8,900 nucleotides of DNA, from positions 1-8,900 of the forward strand of contig JADFLD010000045.1 in NCBI GenBank assembly GCA_022564535.1, written 5' to 3'. Both the position numbers and the translations under genes were made by a program. The notes under the pieces are model-generated. The model was not told the origin of the DNA. It saw nothing but the letters and a program-made list of their open reading frames with translations, and made no database searches. Shown in pieces: positions 6,617 through 8,900 of this stretch. Positions within the stretch are counted from its first letter, which is position 1. Every line of letters starts with the position of its first letter. Origin of the DNA: Gemmatimonadota bacterium (GTDB taxonomy: Bacteria > Gemmatimonadota > Gemmatimonadetes > Longimicrobiales > UBA6960).

Positions 6617-6630
6617 GGTCTCGCGAGACC
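6617..6630. other. Perfect 14-bp palindrome in the convergent gap
   Basis: GGTCTCGCGAGACC reads identically on both strands, 16 nt after the stop of the TPR-like gene. As RNA it gives a 5-bp stem with a CGCG loop and no U-tract in either direction, so it is a poor intrinsic terminator. The 6601-6710 gap also has the 8-bp palindrome CCCTAGGG at 6665-6672 and no clear terminator for either converging gene. Confidence 0.5.
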
Positions 6631-6710
6631 CCTGCGCGCGGTGCACCCTACTTGTTCAGAGGTTCCCTAGGGCGGCGATGCGTCTCGTCGTCCGGGACTG
6701 GCCTTGCTCA

Positions 6711-7415
6711 TCAGCGCCCCAGCGCTTCGTCGATCCAATCGAGGAGCTGAGCGTCGTTCAAGTCGAGCACATGGCCCTGGTTCGGGACCACGTTCGACAC
6801 CGCGGTGATCCCCACGTCCTGGAGCAGGGCGATCGTCGCCTGCGTCCCCGTGACCCAGCCCGGATCGAGCTCGCCTACGAGTAACCAGATGGGCTTTCCC
6901 ACCAAGACAGCCAGATCGACAGCCTCTCCTCCGTATTGACCGGGTAATCCCAGCAGCGTCTGGAACCGATCGGGTTGCGAAAGCGCGGCGAAGAAGATGC
7001 CGCGGCCGCCGTTGGACGCGCCGACAAGCGCGACCTTCGACGCGTCGAACGACAGGTTCGCCTCCATCCACGCGAAGATCGCGGGGATGATCTCGTCCGC
7101 GGTAGCCTCCAGCGTGGGTCCGCGGACCTCGGGAGCGATCACGTAGTATCCGCGCGCGGCCGGCTCCGTCAGCCAGTAACGCTGGACGAAGCTCTCCACG
7201 AGGGTCGCGGACCCGCTGCCCCAGGGCAGGGCGAAGATCACCGGGTGGGGTCCCGTGCCCTCTTCCACGGGACGGACCAGAGCGAAATGGAGCGTGCCCT
7301 GCGACCATTCAACCTGGTTCCATTCGAGGGCTCCTGGGCCCGGAATCGGATCCTCGAGGCATCCGCTGAGGGAGAGGGCCAGGACGATGGCGCACACAGA
7401 TTGAAGCGGGAGCAT
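6711..7415 (-). CDS. Alpha/beta-hydrolase lipoprotein (dienelactone hydrolase / esterase-like)
   Basis: A small lipid-anchored serine hydrolase of 234 residues. The signal peptide ends in the lipobox L16-S-G-C19, followed by L-E-D. The mature part shows the alpha/beta-hydrolase order: strand HPVIFALPWGSGS (possible oxyanion-hole region, 57-69), a Y-Y-V-I-A-P strand (90-95), the nucleophile elbow G-A-S134-N-G-G, the acid D184 in LVGELDPGW and the histidine H215 in NQGHVLDL. This matches the esterase / polyhydroxybutyrate-depolymerase-like / dienelactone-hydrolase groups; the substrate cannot be told. The length is near the minimum for the fold, with no lid insertion. The ATG at 7415 has GAAGG 8 nt upstream (7424-7428). 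It converges on the TPR-like gene and diverges from the amidohydrolase gene, so it is probably a single-gene unit. Confidence 0.87.
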   Translation of the reverse strand: MLPLQSVCAIVLALSLSGCLEDPIPGPGALEWNQVEWSQGTLHFALVRPVEEGTGPHPVIFALPWGSGSATLVESFVQRYWLTEPAARGYYVIAPEVRGPTLEATADEIIPAIFAWMEANLSFDASKVALVGASNGGRGIFFAALSQPDRFQTLLGLPGQYGGEAVDLAVLVGKPIWLLVGELDPGWVTGTQATIALLQDVGITAVSNVVPNQGHVLDLNDAQLLDWIDEALGR

Positions 7416-7584
7416 TGGAGAGGCCTTCGTTCGACGGGCCCAGCAGGCGATCGGACAACCTCATGGCAGAATCCGGGGACTGCAAGCGTCACGCGTTCGT
7501 GATCTGCGGTCGATCGGGTGTTCGCGGGGGGCGTCACTGGTCTGCTTCAGGGGGGGCACCTAGTCTTTGGGCCCCAATGTTCTC
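7416..7584. promoter_or_regulatory. Divergent gap between hydrolase lipoprotein and amidohydrolase genes
   Basis: The 179-bp gap (7416-7594) must drive genes in both directions. A run of seven G lies at 7550-7556. A TAGTCT at 7561-7566 fits the loose TANNNT -10 of high-GC bacteria, but its -35 partner is poor. No operator-like repeat is evident. Confidence 0.3.
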
Positions 7585-7589
7585 GGAGG
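7585..7589 (+). promoter_or_regulatory. Shine-Dalgarno GGAGG of the amidohydrolase gene
   Basis: GGAGG, extended to GGAGGA, sits 5 nt before the ATG at 7595. It fixes that start and excludes the out-of-frame ATG at 7577. Confidence 0.8.
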
Positions 7590-7594
7590 AACCG

Positions 7595-8900
7595 ATGCCA
7601 TCGAAGAGAATCACGCTCACGTGCATGGCGCTTGCCATCGCGCCGTGCGTGTCAACGAATCCGCTCCCTGCCCAGGGGACGGATCACTACGCCATCGAAG
7701 ACGCGCGGATCGTCACCGTCTCGGGCCGGGTCATCGATCGAGGCACGGTTATCGTGCGTGGCGGCATCATCCGGGCGGTGGGTGCCGGCATCGAGATCCC
7801 AGCGGGCGCGTGGGTCATCGATGGCGCGGGCCTCACGGTCTATCCGGGCTTGATCAACGGCCTCTCCTCGGTAGCCATGTCGTCGGAGGACGCGCCGCCC
7901 GAGCCGAACGGTCCCCAGGGGCGAGGGGGACGCGGTGCAGGCTCGACCCAGGGAGCACCCCCATCGACGGGGCCTGAAGATCGGCCGGCTACGTACACGT
8001 GGGTGTCCGCCGCGAATCGGCTGCAACCCGACGACGACCAGCTCGCCGAGTGGCGTGCGGCCGGCTTCACCACCGTCGTCACGGCGCCGACCCGCGGCTT
8101 CTTCTCGGGCGCCGCCGCCGCGATCAACCTCGCGGGCGAGCGGCCGCGGCAGATGGTGCTCAAGCCGTCGGTTGCCCACCGGGTGAACCTGAGGGGAGGG
8201 CCAGGGCATCGGGGATACCCGTCGTCGGTTGCCGGCGCTTTCGCGTACCTGAAACAGTTCATGATCGACGCGAACTACTACGCCGGGACGAAGGCTCGGT
8301 ACGAGGCGGACCCCCGGGGCGCCGAGCGGCCCGAATACGATCTCACGCTCGAGGCGGCCGATGACATCAGAACGGGCCGGACGCCGGTGCTCTTCCCCGG
8401 GTCTTCGACCACGGAGTTGCTGCGGGCGCTGAGGATGACCCGGGAGATGGGTGTCACCCCCATTCTGTATGGGGTCCAGTCGGGGTACGCGATGGCCGCC
8501 GAGCTCGCGGCCGCCGGTGCGCCGGTGCTCGTGGACGTCGACTGGCCCAAGGCGGACCCTGACGCCGATCCTGAGGCCGACGTCGCTCTATCGGTCCTCA
8601 GGCACCGCTTGCTCGCTCCGACAACTCCCGCGGCGCTCGGGCGGGCGGGCGCGCCCTTCGCGTTCTATGCCGACGATCCCGGAGATCTCATCGAGGGGGC
8701 CCGGACGGCGGTCGAGGCGGGCCTTCCGCACGACGAGGCGGTCCGGGCGCTTACCCTGTCGCCGGCGGAAATATTCGGCGTGGACGATCGGGTCGGCAGC
8801 ATCGAGGAGGGCAAGATCGCCAACCTGACGGTCACCCGGGGGGATCTGCTCGCCGAGGGGTCGTCGGTCCAGATGGTCTTCATCGATGGCCAAATGTTCG
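7595..8900 (+). CDS. Exported amidohydrolase-family protein lacking the HxH metal motif (C-terminus beyond window)
   Basis: The first 435 codons of an amidohydrolase-superfamily protein. Residues 1-27 are a signal peptide ending P-A-Q. The N-terminal beta-sandwich strands (ARIVTVSGRVIDRGTVIVRGGIIRAVG region, 37-63) and the entry V-Y-P-G-L-I (82-87) are typical of the family. The C-terminal signature A-V-x-A-G-L-P-x-D-E-A-V-R-A-L-T-L-S-P-A-E-I-F-G-V-D-D-R-V-G-S-I-E-x-G-K (from about 372) matches imidazolonepropionase-like members. PGLI is normally followed by D-x-H-x-H; here it is N-G-L-S-S, with no histidine. The later barrel strand ILYGVQSG (290-297) also lacks the usual His. An R/G- and P-rich loop follows (about 100-128). 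Similar proteins in this part of bacterial diversity often pair with an intact amidohydrolase gene, which would lie beyond 8900. It may be a non-catalytic partner or use another chemistry. A terminal extension cannot be judged. Confidence 0.9.
   Translation, partial: MPSKRITLTCMALAIAPCVSTNPLPAQGTDHYAIEDARIVTVSGRVIDRGTVIVRGGIIRAVGAGIEIPAGAWVIDGAGLTVYPGLINGLSSVAMSSEDAPPEPNGPQGRGGRGAGSTQGAPPSTGPEDRPATYTWVSAANRLQPDDDQLAEWRAAGFTTVVTAPTRGFFSGAAAAINLAGERPRQMVLKPSVAHRVNLRGGPGHRGYPSSVAGAFAYLKQFMIDANYYAGTKARYEADPRGAERPEYDLTLEAADDIRTGRTPVLFPGSSTTELLRALRMTREMGVTPILYGVQSGYAMAAELAAAGAPVLVDVDWPKADPDADPEADVALSVLRHRLLAPTTPAALGRAGAPFAFYADDPGDLIEGARTAVEAGLPHDEAVRALTLSPAEIFGVDDRVGSIEEGKIANLTVTRGDLLAEGSSVQMVFIDGQMF

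Noticed and set aside
6183..6884. Plus-strand open frame overlapping the TPR-like gene and the hydrolase end
   Set aside because: It is out of frame with the TPR-like gene, runs into the antisense of the hydrolase and is R/G/S-rich without structure.
1..8900. Search for tRNA, rRNA, CRISPR, insertion sequence ends, toxin-antitoxin or defence genes
   Set aside because: No cloverleaf-like, regularly spaced repeat, transposase or nuclease motif was seen by eye; the coding content is accounted for by the seven genes.

Overview
The window is high-GC bacterial DNA carrying seven protein-coding genes and no RNA gene, CRISPR array, insertion sequence or prophage trace that I can see. Two genes run off the ends. 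Several products carry Gram-negative style export signals: two lipoprotein signal peptides and three or four Sec-type signals. The content is a secreted S9 peptidase, a penicillin-binding-protein-like serine hydrolase, an amidohydrolase with an R/G-rich insertion and signal peptides ending in -PAQ or -AAAQ. That gene set resembles Gemmatimonadota or a similar environmental heterotroph. The assignment is an inference from gene style, not proof.

Layout. 1-686 (minus): N-terminal half of an exported serine hydrolase of the beta-lactamase/PBP fold, cut by the left edge. 847-2136 (minus): unrecognised membrane-anchored or secreted protein made of three tandem repeats of about 105 residues behind a Val/Glu/Pro linker; a strong intrinsic terminator at 796-819 follows it. 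2347-4971 (minus): exported S9 family peptidase, closest in motifs to the glutamyl endopeptidase branch, with its own terminator at 2291-2317. 4972-5155: divergent gap. 5156-5869 (plus): FkpA/Mip-type FKBP prolyl isomerase lipoprotein. 5884-6600 (plus): cytoplasmic TPR-like helical protein, 14 nt downstream and probably co-transcribed. 6601-6710: convergent gap with a perfect 14-bp palindrome. 6711-7415 (minus): small alpha/beta-hydrolase lipoprotein. 7416-7594: divergent gap. 7595-8900 (plus): exported amidohydrolase-family protein lacking the usual metal-binding histidines, cut by the right edge.

How the genes fit together. Most products act outside the cytoplasm: peptide hydrolysis (S9), ester or amide hydrolysis (serine hydrolase, alpha/beta hydrolase), and folding of exported proteins (FKBP). 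This looks like a nutrient-scavenging and envelope-maintenance neighbourhood. The two terminators and the changes of strand suggest mostly separate transcription units, with the FKBP/TPR pair as the only clear operon. I do not see a defence, secretion or biosynthetic system. The least explained items are the three-repeat protein, the histidine-less amidohydrolase and the TPR-like protein.
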